Of a stretch of 64,000 nt of DNA, positions 39,512 to 47,784 are shown in pieces. A program made the position numbers and the translations under genes. The DNA is from Streptococcus parasanguinis CC87K (GTDB lineage Bacteria > Bacillota > Bacilli > Lactobacillales > Streptococcaceae). The DNA lies in contig NZ_KI669401.1 of assembly GCF_000507765.1 (NCBI RefSeq), positions 434,001 to 498,000 of the forward strand. Direction: 5' to 3'. The notes beneath the pieces were generated by a model. The model had not been told where the DNA came from. It saw only the letters and a program-made list of their open reading frames with translations, and made no database searches. Position 1 is the stretch's first letter. Every line of letters begins with the position of its first letter.

Positions 39512-40486
39512 ATGGAAGTTTTTGAAAATCTCAAAGCCAACCTCGTTGGTAAGAATGCACGCATTGTATTACCAGAAGGTGAAGAGCCTCGTATTCTCCA
39601 AGCGACAAAACGCCTTGTGAAGGAGACAGAAGTAACCCCTGTCTTGCTTGGTAATCCGGATAAAATTCGGATTTACCTTGAAATTGAAGGGGTTTTGGAT
39701 GGATATGAAGTCATTGATCCTCATTCTTATCCAGGTTTTGAAGAGATGGTAGCTTCCTTGGTAGAACGTCGTAAGGGCAAAATGACAGAAGAAGAAGCGC
39801 GACAAATTTTGCAAGACGATGTCAACTACTTTGGTGTCATGTTGGTACATCTGGGAATCGTTGATGGGATGGTGTCAGGTGCGATTCACTCAACAGCTGC
39901 AACGGTTCGTCCAGCTCTTCAAATTATTAAAACTCGTCCAAATGTCAAACGGACTTCTGGTGCCTTCCTTATGGTACGTGGATCCGAACGCTACTTGTTC
40001 GGGGATTGTGCCATCAACATTAATCCAGATGCTGAAGGCTTAGCTGAAATCGCCATCAACTCTGCTATCACAGCTAAGATGTTTGGCATTGATCCCAAAA
40101 TTGCTATGTTGAGCTATTCAACCAAAGGCTCTGGTTTTGGGGAAAGTGTTGATAAGGTTGTTGAAGCGACTAAGCTTGCTCATGAACTTCGTCCAGACCT
40201 TGAAATTGATGGGGAATTGCAATTTGACGCAGCCTTTGTCCCAGCAACTGCAGCCTTGAAGGCTCCAGGAAGCAAGGTGGCAGGACAAGCCAATGTCTTT
40301 ATCTTCCCTGGTATTGAGGCAGGTAACATTGGATACAAGATGGCTGAACGTTTGGGTGGCTTTGCAGCAGTAGGTCCTGTCTTGCAAGGGTTGAACAAAC
40401 CAGTCAACGACCTTTCTCGTGGATGTAATGCAGATGACGTTTACAAATTGACCTTGATTACTGCTGCTCAAGCTGTTGAACAATAA
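39512..40486 (+). CDS. pta: phosphate acetyltransferase
   Basis: Interconverts acetyl-CoA and acetyl phosphate, feeding the acetate/ATP branch together with acetate kinase. The 324-residue protein is of the short class (no N-terminal regulatory domain). GMVSGAIHSTAATVRPALQI near residue 118 and SYSTKGSGFGESVDKVVEAT near residue 199 are diagnostic. An AAAGGAG site precedes the ATG. Copy B of the 178-bp repeat lies directly downstream. Confidence 0.95.
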   Translation: MEVFENLKANLVGKNARIVLPEGEEPRILQATKRLVKETEVTPVLLGNPDKIRIYLEIEGVLDGYEVIDPHSYPGFEEMVASLVERRKGKMTEEEARQILQDDVNYFGVMLVHLGIVDGMVSGAIHSTAATVRPALQIIKTRPNVKRTSGAFLMVRGSERYLFGDCAININPDAEGLAEIAINSAITAKMFGIDPKIAMLSYSTKGSGFGESVDKVVEATKLAHELRPDLEIDGELQFDAAFVPATAALKAPGSKVAGQANVFIFPGIEAGNIGYKMAERLGGFAAVGPVLQGLNKPVNDLSRGCNADDVYKLTLITAAQAVEQ

Positions 40487-40498
40487 GTAATGCATTTA

Positions 40499-40678
40499 GA
40501 GAGTGGGACAGAAATCGGTAATTCGTTAAAATTCGATTTCGTCTTCCCACCCCCGCACAGTTGAGTAGGGCTGTAAAAGCTGATGAAATCAGCGTAGTAG
40601 AGCCCACTCAACCACTGCGTCTTGCTCGACAATCCAAAAATAATTGAGAGGCTAGGACTTTTGTCCCAGCCTCTTTTT
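40499..40678. repeat. about 178-bp structured intergenic repeat, copy B (inverted)
   Basis: Same element as copies A and D but in reverse orientation. It begins AGAGTGGGACAGAAATCGG, passes through the GTTGAGTAGGGCT central hairpin and ends with GAGGCTAGGAC/GTCCCAGCCTC followed by seven T, which makes a good rightward terminator for pta. Confidence 0.9.
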
Positions 40679-40717
40679 CTTTATAAAATCAGAATTTCTA
40701 AACTCTAACTCATTCTA

Positions 40718-40726
40718 TGGTATACT
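40718..40726 (+). promoter_or_regulatory. extended -10 box, leaderless-type spacing
   Basis: TGGTATACT with TATACT at 40721-40726. The mutY ATG at 40733 starts 7 nt after the box, at the expected transcription start. Confidence 0.55.
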
Positions 40727-40732
40727 AGGAAT

Positions 40733-41887
40733 ATGTTAGATTTAAAAGATTACGGGATTACCATGTGGGAGGAGGAAAAAATCGCCTCTTTCCGAGAAAA
40801 GTTATTAGCCTGGTATGATGCCCATAAACGGGATCTCCCCTGGAGAAGGACCCAGGATCCTTATAAAATTTGGATCTCAGAGATTATGCTCCAGCAGACA
40901 CGTGTCGATACGGTGATTCCTTATTATGAGCGCTTTTTAGATTGGTTTCCGACGGTCGCTGATTTGGCTCAAGCCCCTGAAGAAAAACTCTTAAAAGCTT
41001 GGGAAGGATTGGGGTATTACTCACGTGTCCGCAATATGCAGAAAGCTGCCCAGCAGATAATGGAAAATCATGGAGGAGTGTTTCCGTCAAGCTATGACGA
41101 AATCTCTAAACTCAAGGGAATTGGGCCTTATACAGCTGGTGCCATTGCTAGTATTGCTTTTGGCTTGCCAGAGCCAGCAGTGGATGGCAATGTCATGCGT
41201 GTTCTAGCCCGTTTGTTTGAGGTGGACTACGATATTGGTGTACCGACCAATCGCAAGATTTTTCAAGCCATGATGGAAATTTTGATCGATCCGGCCCGTC
41301 CGGGTGATTTCAATCAGGCTTTGATGGATTTGGGATCCGATATTGAATCGCCAGTCAATCCACGTCCGGAAGAGAGTCCTGTTAAGGAATTTAGCGCGGC
41401 CTACCAACATGGGACCATGGATCGTTATCCCATTAAGGCTCCTAAGAAGAAACCTGTACCTGTCTATCTAACAGCTTTTATTATCAAGGATAGTCAAGGT
41501 CACTACTTGCTGGAGAAAAATGAGCGAGAAGGGCTTTTATCAGGTTTCTGGCATTTCCCCTTGATCGAAGTGGATTGCCTGTCTGAGAACCTAGGCCAAT
41601 TATCACTACTGGATAGTAAGGGGGAAGCAGAGAGCAACCCAGAAATTCTTTCTTTTGAACAGGACTATGACTTGGTCATTGATTGGCAGGACAGATCGTA
41701 TCCTATCGTGCAGCATGTCTTTTCGCATCGCAAGTGGCAGGTTCAAATACGATATGGTCTGGTAAAAGAAGGTGAAGAGTTAGCAAGCGAATCGACTGTT
41801 TGGTTAACACCAGAAGAATTTTCCAATTATCCTTTTGCTAAACCCCAGCAAAAGATTTGGACGACTTTTACGGAAAATGAAAAATAG
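40733..41887 (+). CDS. mutY: adenine DNA glycosylase MutY lacking iron-sulfur ligands
   Basis: Removes A mispaired with 8-oxo-G, complementing MutX. The 384-residue protein has the catalytic Glu50 in SEIMLQQT, the helix-hairpin-helix LKGIGPYTAGAI (127-138) with Asp151, and a C-terminal Nudix-like recognition domain (about 240-384). Standard MutY has four Cys binding a [4Fe-4S] cluster in the segment after about residue 200; here residues 195-225 (GSDIESPVNPRPEESPVKEF) contain none. This clusterless form is known in Lactobacillales, so the protein is likely functional. The start is close to the promoter, and the family N terminus MLDLKxYG supports it. Confidence 0.93.
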   Translation: MLDLKDYGITMWEEEKIASFREKLLAWYDAHKRDLPWRRTQDPYKIWISEIMLQQTRVDTVIPYYERFLDWFPTVADLAQAPEEKLLKAWEGLGYYSRVRNMQKAAQQIMENHGGVFPSSYDEISKLKGIGPYTAGAIASIAFGLPEPAVDGNVMRVLARLFEVDYDIGVPTNRKIFQAMMEILIDPARPGDFNQALMDLGSDIESPVNPRPEESPVKEFSAAYQHGTMDRYPIKAPKKKPVPVYLTAFIIKDSQGHYLLEKNEREGLLSGFWHFPLIEVDCLSENLGQLSLLDSKGEAESNPEILSFEQDYDLVIDWQDRSYPIVQHVFSHRKWQVQIRYGLVKEGEELASESTVWLTPEEFSNYPFAKPQQKIWTTFTENEK

Positions 41888-41917
41888 CTAGAGATTATTC
41901 TCTAGCTATTTTTTTTA
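41881..41917. terminator. bidirectional terminator between mutY and the thioredoxin-like gene
   Basis: AAAATAGCTAGAGA, TTAT loop and TCTCTAGCTATTTTTTT form a long symmetric stem. Confidence 0.88.
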
Positions 41918-42262
41918 TAGATGAGCGAATGCTTTGATTTCTTCTTCAGACATGGATGAGTCGCAACGAACACTGACTTCACCAGATTCGACATGTAAAA
42001 ATCCTGGGACAGTTGGGATGCCGTAAGTTGAGCGGAAGGCTTGTAATGCGTCTAGCTGACTTGGTTCTTCACTATTAATAAAATAGATATGAGCTTTTGT
42101 TTCAGCTACGACAGTTGCTAATTTAGCAGCGAACTTCCGGCAGTAAGGGCAAGTCTTGCGTCCGATAAAGAAGGTCGCTGTTTCTTTTTGATCGATCGCT
42201 TCTTGCGCACGCGCGACAGTTGTGACTTCAAGATCTTTAATATCTTCTAAAAATTGTTCCAT
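41915..42262 (-). CDS. thioredoxin-like protein (bacteriocin transport accessory type)
   Basis: The 115-residue protein is a thioredoxin fold with active site KTCPYCRKF near residue 37 and a conserved cis-Pro in GIPTVPGFL near residue 83. It lacks a signal peptide or membrane segment, so it acts in the cytoplasm. Its family is often labelled bacteriocin transport accessory protein, but no bacteriocin genes are nearby, so a general thiol-disulfide role is more likely. AGGTAATC precedes its ATG weakly. Copy C of the repeat separates it from pgm. Confidence 0.8.
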   Translation of the reverse strand: MEQFLEDIKDLEVTTVARAQEAIDQKETATFFIGRKTCPYCRKFAAKLATVVAETKAHIYFINSEEPSQLDALQAFRSTYGIPTVPGFLHVESGEVSVRCDSSMSEEEIKAFAHL

Positions 42263-42339
42263 GAGATTACCTCGCTTTCTTCTATGTCTAGTATGCCATA
42301 TTTTCTATAAAATCGCTGGTATTTGCTACGAAAGAAAGA

Positions 42340-42513
42340 GAGAGTGGGACAGAAATCGGTTATCGTTAGAATTCGATTTCGTCGTCCCACCTCCGCACAG
42401 TTGAGTAGGGCTGTAAAAGCTGATGAAATCAGCGTAGTAGAGCCCACTCAACCACTGCGTCTTGCTCAACAATCAAAAAATAATTGAGAGGCTAGGACTT
42501 TTGTCCCAGCCTC
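42340..42513. repeat. about 178-bp structured intergenic repeat, copy C (inverted)
   Basis: Same orientation as copy B, with few base differences. Unlike copy B, the last hairpin (GAGGCTAGGAC/GTCCCAGCCTC) is followed by ATGTTTTAG rather than a run of T. It lies just beyond the pgm stop on the minus strand, where the other end (GTCCCACTCTC) may terminate pgm. Confidence 0.9.
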
Positions 42514-42518
42514 ATGTT

Positions 42519-44234
42519 TTAGCCTACAAAAGCATTGATTTCTGCTTCGATATTCGCAATTTTTTCTTTAGCATCTGCTTCAGATTCACCAACAGTAGCA
42601 ATGTAGAACTTGATTTTTGGTTCGGTACCTGAAGGACGAACGGCAAACCATGAATCATCAGCCAAGATGTATTTCAATACGTTACTTGGAGGAGTTGTTA
42701 ATTTTTCAACGCCGTCAGCAGTAGTAGCTGTTTGTTCCAGGAAGTCTTCTGTCTTAGCAATGTCTGTGTTGTTGAATTGTTTAGGAGCGTTACCGCGGAA
42801 TTTATCCATGATTTTCTTGATTTCAGCAGCTCCATCCACACCTGAAAGGGTAACAGAGATAGTCTTTTCTGCGAAGTAACCATATTGTTTATAGATTTCT
42901 TCGATACCATCTGCCAAAGTCATACCACGTGAGCGGTAGTATGCTGCGATTTCAGCAACGATAAGAACGGCTTGGATAGCGTCTTTGTCACGTACGAATG
43001 GTTTGATGAGGTAACCGAAGCTTTCTTCAAAACCAAGCATGTAAGTGTGGTTGTGTTGGGTTTCAAATTCATGGATTTTTTCACCGATAAATTTGAAACC
43101 AGTCAAGACGTTAAACATGGTTGCGCCGTAGCTTTTTGCAATCTTGGTCACCAACTCAGTGGATACGATTGATTTACAAAGAGCAGCATTGGCAGGAAGG
43201 GTACCAGCTGTTTTGTGAGCTTCAAGAATATATTTAGCAATGATCGCTCCGATTTGGTTACCAGAAAGGTTGAGGTAAGAACCGTCTGGTTGGCGGATTT
43301 CAACACCAAGGCGGTCTGCATCTGGGTCAGTTGCAACCAATACATCAGCGTCTACTTTGCGGCCAAGTTCTTCAGCAAGAGCAAAAGCAGCTTGGTTTTC
43401 AGGGTTTGGAGATTTAACAGTTGAGAAGTCTGCATCTGGAACAGCTTGAGCTTCAACAACTTGAACTGCTTCAAATCCAGCTTGTGCAAGAGCACGACGA
43501 GCCAACATTTCACCTGTACCATGAAGAGGAGTGTAGACAATCTTCATGTCGCGACCGTATTCATTGATCAAGTCTTGGTTGATGTTAACGCCTTTCACTT
43601 CTTTCAAATATTCAGCGTCGACGTTTTCACCGATAACTTCAATCAAGCCGTTAGCTTTGCTTTCTTCAAGATCAGCCAATTGAACAGTGAATGGATTTTC
43701 GATCGCACGGATGTAATCTGTCAATGCATCCGCATCTGCAGGTGGCATTTGTCCACCGTCTTCACCATATACCTTGTATCCATTAAATGGAGCAGGGTTA
43801 TGGCTAGCTGTTACCATGATCCCAGCAAATGTGTGGAGGTGACGAACGGCAAATGACAATTCCGGTGTTGGACGTAGGCTTTCAAATACATAAGATTTGA
43901 TACCGTGAGCAGCCAAAACTTGAGCAGATTCAAAAGCAAACTCAGGAGAGAAGTGACGGCTGTCGTAGGCGATCGCAACACCGCGTTTCTTCGCTTCCTC
44001 ACCTTTTGAGTCGATTAATTGAGCCAATCCTTCAGTTGCTTGGCGAACAACATAAATGTTAATGCGGTTGGTACCAGCACCAATCAATCCACGCATACCA
44101 GCTGTACCGAATTCAAGGTTGGTATAGAAGGCATCTTCTTTTGTTTTTTCATCCATTGCGACCAACTCATCACGAAGGTAAGCTGGTAATTCAGCAAAGT
44201 CGAGCCATTTTTGGTAGTTTTCTTGATAGGTCAT
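42519..44234 (-). CDS. pgm: phosphoglucomutase (alpha-D-phosphohexomutase family)
   Basis: Interconverts glucose-1-phosphate and glucose-6-phosphate for UDP-glucose, capsule and teichoic acid synthesis. The 571-residue protein has the phosphoserine loop TASHNPAPFNGYK near residue 142, the Mg2+ loop DPDADRLGVEI near residue 304 and a C-terminal phosphate-binding RPSGTEPKIKFY. Codon use is biased as in highly expressed genes. AAAAGGAGACGC precedes the ATG. Confidence 0.95.
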   Translation of the reverse strand: MTYQENYQKWLDFAELPAYLRDELVAMDEKTKEDAFYTNLEFGTAGMRGLIGAGTNRINIYVVRQATEGLAQLIDSKGEEAKKRGVAIAYDSRHFSPEFAFESAQVLAAHGIKSYVFESLRPTPELSFAVRHLHTFAGIMVTASHNPAPFNGYKVYGEDGGQMPPADADALTDYIRAIENPFTVQLADLEESKANGLIEVIGENVDAEYLKEVKGVNINQDLINEYGRDMKIVYTPLHGTGEMLARRALAQAGFEAVQVVEAQAVPDADFSTVKSPNPENQAAFALAEELGRKVDADVLVATDPDADRLGVEIRQPDGSYLNLSGNQIGAIIAKYILEAHKTAGTLPANAALCKSIVSTELVTKIAKSYGATMFNVLTGFKFIGEKIHEFETQHNHTYMLGFEESFGYLIKPFVRDKDAIQAVLIVAEIAAYYRSRGMTLADGIEEIYKQYGYFAEKTISVTLSGVDGAAEIKKIMDKFRGNAPKQFNNTDIAKTEDFLEQTATTADGVEKLTTPPSNVLKYILADDSWFAVRPSGTEPKIKFYIATVGESEADAKEKIANIEAEINAFVG

Positions 44235-44272
44235 GCAAGCGTCTCCTTTTTGCTTATAATTTAATCGCTTTC

Positions 44273-44281
44273 ATTATAGCA
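44273..44281 (-). promoter_or_regulatory. pgm extended -10 promoter
   Basis: On the minus strand TGCTATAAT, with TATAAT at 44273-44278, about 38 bp upstream of the pgm ATG. Confidence 0.6.
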
Positions 44282-44352
44282 AATTTTTTCAGAAAATTCT
44301 AGCGATAATTGTAAATCTTTTCAAAAAAATAGAGTTAATTCATCATCAAAAA

Positions 44353-44374
44353 AAGCCAAGATAAATTGGTCTTG
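44353..44374 (-). terminator. half of a terminator split by the IS3 element
   Basis: Read on the minus strand, AAGCCAAG ... CTTGGCTTTTTTT would form a perfect terminator. One arm (44353-44360) and half of the other (44371-44374) lie here; the remaining bases lie at 45815-45818 beyond the IS. Removing the IS and one TTG copy restores the hairpin downstream of the ECF transporter gene. Confidence 0.75.
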
Positions 44375-44405
44375 TGTACTGACCTCAAAAAGTTAGACAA
44401 ATAAT

Positions 44406-45242
44406 TTAAGTTAAGGATTTAGTCCTGTATTGCACAGGACTAAGTCCTTTTAGTTTTACCTTAATTCGTTTGTTGTTGTAATAGTCAATATAGTTTACAA
44501 TAGCTTGTTCCAATTGGTTAAGTGACTTAAATGTATTCTCGTAACCATAAAACATTTCCGATTTCAAAATGCCAAAGAAGGATTCCATCATGCCGTTGTC
44601 TGGGCTGTTTCCTTTACGTGACATGGACGGTTGAATTCCTTTATCCTCTAAAAAACGATGATAATACTGGTGTTGATACTGCCATCCTTGATCACTATGA
44701 AGAATTGTATTTGTGTAATGATTCTCAGTAAAGGCCTGGTCTAACATAGCTTTCACTTGTTCTAAATTCGGTGAAGTCGAAAGATTATAGGCGATAATTT
44801 CGCTATTAAAACCATCTAAAACTGGCGATAAATAAAGTTTTTGATTGCTTGCTGGAATGGCAAACTCGGTCACATCTGTGTAGCACTTTTCCATTGGCTT
44901 GGTTGCTTCAAATTGGCGTTGAATAAGATTATCTGCTTTCTTACCAATCTCTCCTTGGTATGAAGAATACTTCCGTTTACGACGAATACGAGCACTTAAA
45001 CCAAGGACCTTCATCAGACGTTGGACCTTCTTATGATTCACTACAAAACCACGATTCCTCAATTCAAGAGTCATTCGACGATAGCCGTAATTCCCTTTAT
45101 GCTCAGTAAAAATAGATTGAATTTCAACTTTAACATCATAATCCTTATCGCTTTGATCGAGCTGTTTTAAATGATAATAATAAGTTGAACGGGCAAGCTT
45201 AATAATCTTTAGAAGAATCTCTAAAGCAAACTCTGTTACCAA
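44406..45242 (-). CDS. IS3-family transposase OrfB (DDE catalytic part)
   Basis: The 278-residue protein is the integrase-like half of the transposase. It has an N-terminal HTH_21-type region ([22 protein letters not shown]) and the rve core with Asp123 (YTDVTEF), Asp184 ([10 protein letters not shown]) and Glu220 (GMMESFFG), giving the canonical DD(35)E spacing. The start at 45242 is a TTG overlapping the orfA stop by 7 bp. In this group the active enzyme is normally OrfAB made by -1 frameshifting. Confidence 0.93.
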   Translation of the reverse strand: MVTEFALEILLKIIKLARSTYYYHLKQLDQSDKDYDVKVEIQSIFTEHKGNYGYRRMTLELRNRGFVVNHKKVQRLMKVLGLSARIRRKRKYSSYQGEIGKKADNLIQRQFEATKPMEKCYTDVTEFAIPASNQKLYLSPVLDGFNSEIIAYNLSTSPNLEQVKAMLDQAFTENHYTNTILHSDQGWQYQHQYYHRFLEDKGIQPSMSRKGNSPDNGMMESFFGILKSEMFYGYENTFKSLNQLEQAIVNYIDYYNNKRIKVKLKGLSPVQYRTKSLT

Positions 45243-45754
45243 TCCTCGGACAATTTCCGTTTTTCTTCTTGCTCTTTTTCGTCCCTCAATCGGAGTTCTC
45301 TCAACTTTTTTAGAACCGCATTCTCCGCTCTCAAGTACTCATTTTCTGCTTGAAGACGTTCTAGTTCTGTCATCTCTTCGGGTTTCTTCTTTGGCTTACG
45401 TCCCATTTTAGGTATCCTTCCTCTTGTTTTCTCAACAATAGTATACCCGTTTTTCTTATATTGTGCTATCCAATTATGCAACATTCCAACACTTGGAAGA
45501 GCATAATCTAGAGATACCTTTATTTGTGAACGACTTTCAAGCAGAACTTTATCAATGATTTCTTGTTTTAGTTCGGGAGAATAGTAACAATTCTTTCCTT
45601 TTTTGACGATTTCTATTCCATAACGATCAATCAATTTAATCATGTACTTAAGATTAGAAATGTTTATCCCAAATTGATTTGAAAGCTCTTTGAAGCTTCG
45701 CCCTTGTTTTTTATGTTCATAGATCTGAACTTTATCTTCATAAGTTAATTTCAT
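45236..45754 (-). CDS. IS3-family OrfA (HTH and leucine zipper)
   Basis: The 172-residue protein has two helix-turn-helix regions ([19 protein letters not shown] near residue 20, and a second near residue 75) for binding the IS ends, then a basic segment and a coiled coil ([20 protein letters not shown]) for multimerisation. Its end has GAAAAAC about 15 bp before the stop, a possible slippery site for a -1 shift into orfB. Confidence 0.9.
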   Translation of the reverse strand: MKLTYEDKVQIYEHKKQGRSFKELSNQFGINISNLKYMIKLIDRYGIEIVKKGKNCYYSPELKQEIIDKVLLESRSQIKVSLDYALPSVGMLHNWIAQYKKNGYTIVEKTRGRIPKMGRKPKKKPEEMTELERLQAENEYLRAENAVLKKLRELRLRDEKEQEEKRKLSEDW

Positions 45755-45824
45755 AATAAAAACACCCCAAAAGTTAGATTTTTTTCTGTCTAACTTTTGG
45801 GGTGCAGTTCATTGGCTTGGAAGG

Positions 45825-46385
45825 TTATTTTAATTTTTCAAGAGATGGAACGACTGCACTGGTAATGAGTACTGTCGCAATGACTTCGATGAGAGAGTTG
45901 GTAGATACAATCAAGGCTAGGAAATGTTGAATCCCCCCTCCAAAACTGTTACCAAAGAAGAAGTAAATCCCGCTTAGAACGAAAACAGTATTGGTCAAAG
46001 AGCCGACAATTCCAGCGATCACAAGTCCTGTACGATTGCGGATCCAGCGATAGACGAAATAAGGGGTTACCCCGATGAGAATCCGAGGAACTATGGCAAT
46101 GATAAGGGAGTAGAGATTCCCGTGAGGGACAAAGGGACTAAAGAGATAGCTTGCGGGTGTTATAACCAGGGTATTCATAGTGAGGCTAAAAAGTCCCATG
46201 AGGAGTCCTAAGATAGCTCCAATCCGTGGACCGTATATGATAGAGGCGATCACGACTGGAATATGAACCAAGGTTGGTTGAATTCCTGATGGAACAAATT
46301 GCAGAATGAAGGATGTCACAAAGTGAATGGTGATCATCACCGCAAAAAAGATGGCAATTCGTGAAATAGAAGATGACTTTCTCAT
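45825..46385 (-). CDS. ECF transporter substrate-binding (S) component, probably pantothenate
   Basis: The 186-residue membrane protein has six hydrophobic segments and a short charged N terminus (MRKSSSISRIAIF), as in S components that plug into the shared EcfA/A'/T module. Its place in one unit with coaC and coaB, which process pantothenate to CoA, suggests pantothenate or a precursor as substrate; this is inference from context. The ATG at 46385 overlaps the coaC stop (ATGA) and follows AAGGAGA at good spacing, better than a TTG at 46391. Its terminator is split by the IS3 element. Confidence 0.82.
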   Translation of the reverse strand: MRKSSSISRIAIFFAVMITIHFVTSFILQFVPSGIQPTLVHIPVVIASIIYGPRIGAILGLLMGLFSLTMNTLVITPASYLFSPFVPHGNLYSLIIAIVPRILIGVTPYFVYRWIRNRTGLVIAGIVGSLTNTVFVLSGIYFFFGNSFGGGIQHFLALIVSTNSLIEVIATVLITSAVVPSLEKLK

Positions 46386-46921
46386 AAACAATTCTCCTTA
46401 ACAGCTTCAACAATAGTTTCTACAGTCGCTAGAGCTCCAGAACCTTTGTCCCCACAAGCAAGAATAGCATCACGAGGTTGGATCATCTGGTAACCATAGT
46501 CTTGTAAGATTTTTAGATTTCGTTGGGTAGCGGGATGTTCTAGCATTTTTGTATTCATAGCAGGGGCAAGTAATTTTTTAGTTCTTTGTGGCAAGGCTAG
46601 AGCTGTGCTAGTGACCATATTATCTGCAAGTCCCATAGCCAATTTAGCAATGGTATTGGCACTGGCTGGCGCGACAAGAAAGAGGTCAGTTTCTTTCCCA
46701 ATGTCGATGTGCTCGATCCGCTGTGGATCGTCTTCCATCATAACATCTAGCCCTACTTGGTTTTTTGAAAGAACTTGCAAGGTTAAAGGGGTGATGAATT
46801 TTCTGGCTGAAGGGGTCATGAGGACCTTCACTTCAAAGCCCAATTTGGTTAGTTGGCTGGTAATATCAGCAGCTTTATAGGCGGAAATACTACCGGTAAC
46901 CGCTAAAGTAATGTGTGTCAT
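46382..46921 (-). CDS. coaC: phosphopantothenoylcysteine decarboxylase
   Basis: FMN-dependent decarboxylation in coenzyme A synthesis. The 179-residue HFCD flavoprotein has GSISAYKAADI near residue 10, ASANTIAKLAMGLADN near residue 82, APAMNTKM near residue 117 and a catalytic Cys in LACGDKGSGA near residue 159. Streptococci encode CoaB and CoaC as separate proteins rather than a CoaBC fusion. It lies 10 bp after coaB. Confidence 0.93.
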   Translation of the reverse strand: MTHITLAVTGSISAYKAADITSQLTKLGFEVKVLMTPSARKFITPLTLQVLSKNQVGLDVMMEDDPQRIEHIDIGKETDLFLVAPASANTIAKLAMGLADNMVTSTALALPQRTKKLLAPAMNTKMLEHPATQRNLKILQDYGYQMIQPRDAILACGDKGSGALATVETIVEAVKENCL

Positions 46922-46931
46922 ATGTTCCTTT

Positions 46932-47609
46932 TTATTTGATATAATGTAGGATAGCCTCTGCGATTTCTGTTTTCGTAGAAGCTTCTAGGACCTGATCGTC
47001 TGTCACTAGATAGGCTTGATGCTGACCGTTCTGAATCTTGGTCAGATCATTGGCAACGATCATGATGGCATGATTTTTAACGAGGCTTTCACGCGCTACC
47101 TGGATCAACTCTTCAGAAGAAACATCGACTAATAGCTTAAAGCCGATCAGTTGAATAGCAGGGTTCCATTCTTTGACGAGCGAGATAATCTTGGGATTTT
47201 TCTTTAGAAAGAGCACTTGGTATTCTTCTTTGGAAGAGATTTTAGCTTCCTGATTTTCGCGATGGATAAAGGTATGAAGGTCTTGAGCCTTCTCAACTTC
47301 CTCAAGGCCTGTCATGTAAACAGGTGTGTAGTCTGAAACAGCCATAGCGTGAATCAAAACCTGATGATGAGGGACTTCCGCTTTCATTTGTGCGACTAGT
47401 TCTTCGACATTCTGGATCAATAGGAGACGAAGGTGTGGGTGAGGATCGGGTTTAAGCGCGGTAGGCGTTGTGATCAAGGTTACCTGATGTCCCTTTGCAA
47501 GAGCTGCTTCTGTAAGGATTTTCCCTAGGCTCCCAGTGGAATGGTTGGTGATTGAACGAACGCTATCAATGGCTTCACTCGTCCCGCCTGATGTAATTAA
47601 AATATGCAT
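46932..47609 (-). CDS. coaB: phosphopantothenate--cysteine ligase
   Basis: Joins 4'-phosphopantothenate and cysteine, the step before CoaC. The 225-residue protein begins LITSGGTSEAIDSVR and has the NHSTGSLG nucleotide site near residue 22, and a conserved Asn/Lys region near residue 190 (MIVANDLTKI). This stand-alone type uses CTP or ATP. It is the first gene of coaB-coaC-ECF and divergent from fhs. Confidence 0.9.
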   Translation of the reverse strand: MHILITSGGTSEAIDSVRSITNHSTGSLGKILTEAALAKGHQVTLITTPTALKPDPHPHLRLLLIQNVEELVAQMKAEVPHHQVLIHAMAVSDYTPVYMTGLEEVEKAQDLHTFIHRENQEAKISSKEEYQVLFLKKNPKIISLVKEWNPAIQLIGFKLLVDVSSEELIQVARESLVKNHAIMIVANDLTKIQNGQHQAYLVTDDQVLEASTKTEIAEAILHYIK

Positions 47610-47750
47610 ATGCTTATTTTACACAAAAAAGATACGTAAGTAAAGTTCTGAAGCTATTCAAATAGGCTATGACAAGCCATAAAATATACATAAAAAGCGA
47701 ACGTTGGATTCAAAACATGGAAAAACCATGTTATTTTCGCGAATTTTAGG

Positions 47751-47756
47751 TATAAT
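47751..47756 (+). promoter_or_regulatory. fhs -10 box
   Basis: TATAAT 28 bp upstream of the fhs ATG. A hairpin, AACATGG with CCATGTT (about 47714-47732), lies where the -35 should be and could be an operator. Confidence 0.5.
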
Positions 47757-47784
47757 AGATCTATCAAATATAAAGGAGTCCCTT

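Larger units (their letters stand above)
44375..45811 (-). mobile_element. complete IS3-family insertion sequence (IS150-like)
   Basis: 1437 bp bounded by imperfect terminal inverted repeats: TGTACTGACCTCAAAAAGTT at the left and, reading inward from the right, TGAACTGCACCCCAAAAGTT. It carries orfA and orfB in the -1 frame relation typical of IS3. The flanking TTG at 44372-44374 and 45812-45814 is a 3-bp target duplication, so insertion is recent and unrearranged. Both reading frames are intact, so it may be active. Confidence 0.92.

Noticed and set aside
41915..42262. Bacteriocin gene cluster around the bacteriocin-accessory-like thioredoxin
   Set aside because: No bacteriocin precursor, immunity or ABC exporter gene lies nearby; the neighbours are mutY and pgm.
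42222..42404. 60-codon frame running into repeat copy C
   Set aside because: It runs antisense into the thioredoxin-like gene and through the repeat. Similar frames in the other copies show it is only the repeat sequence being open.
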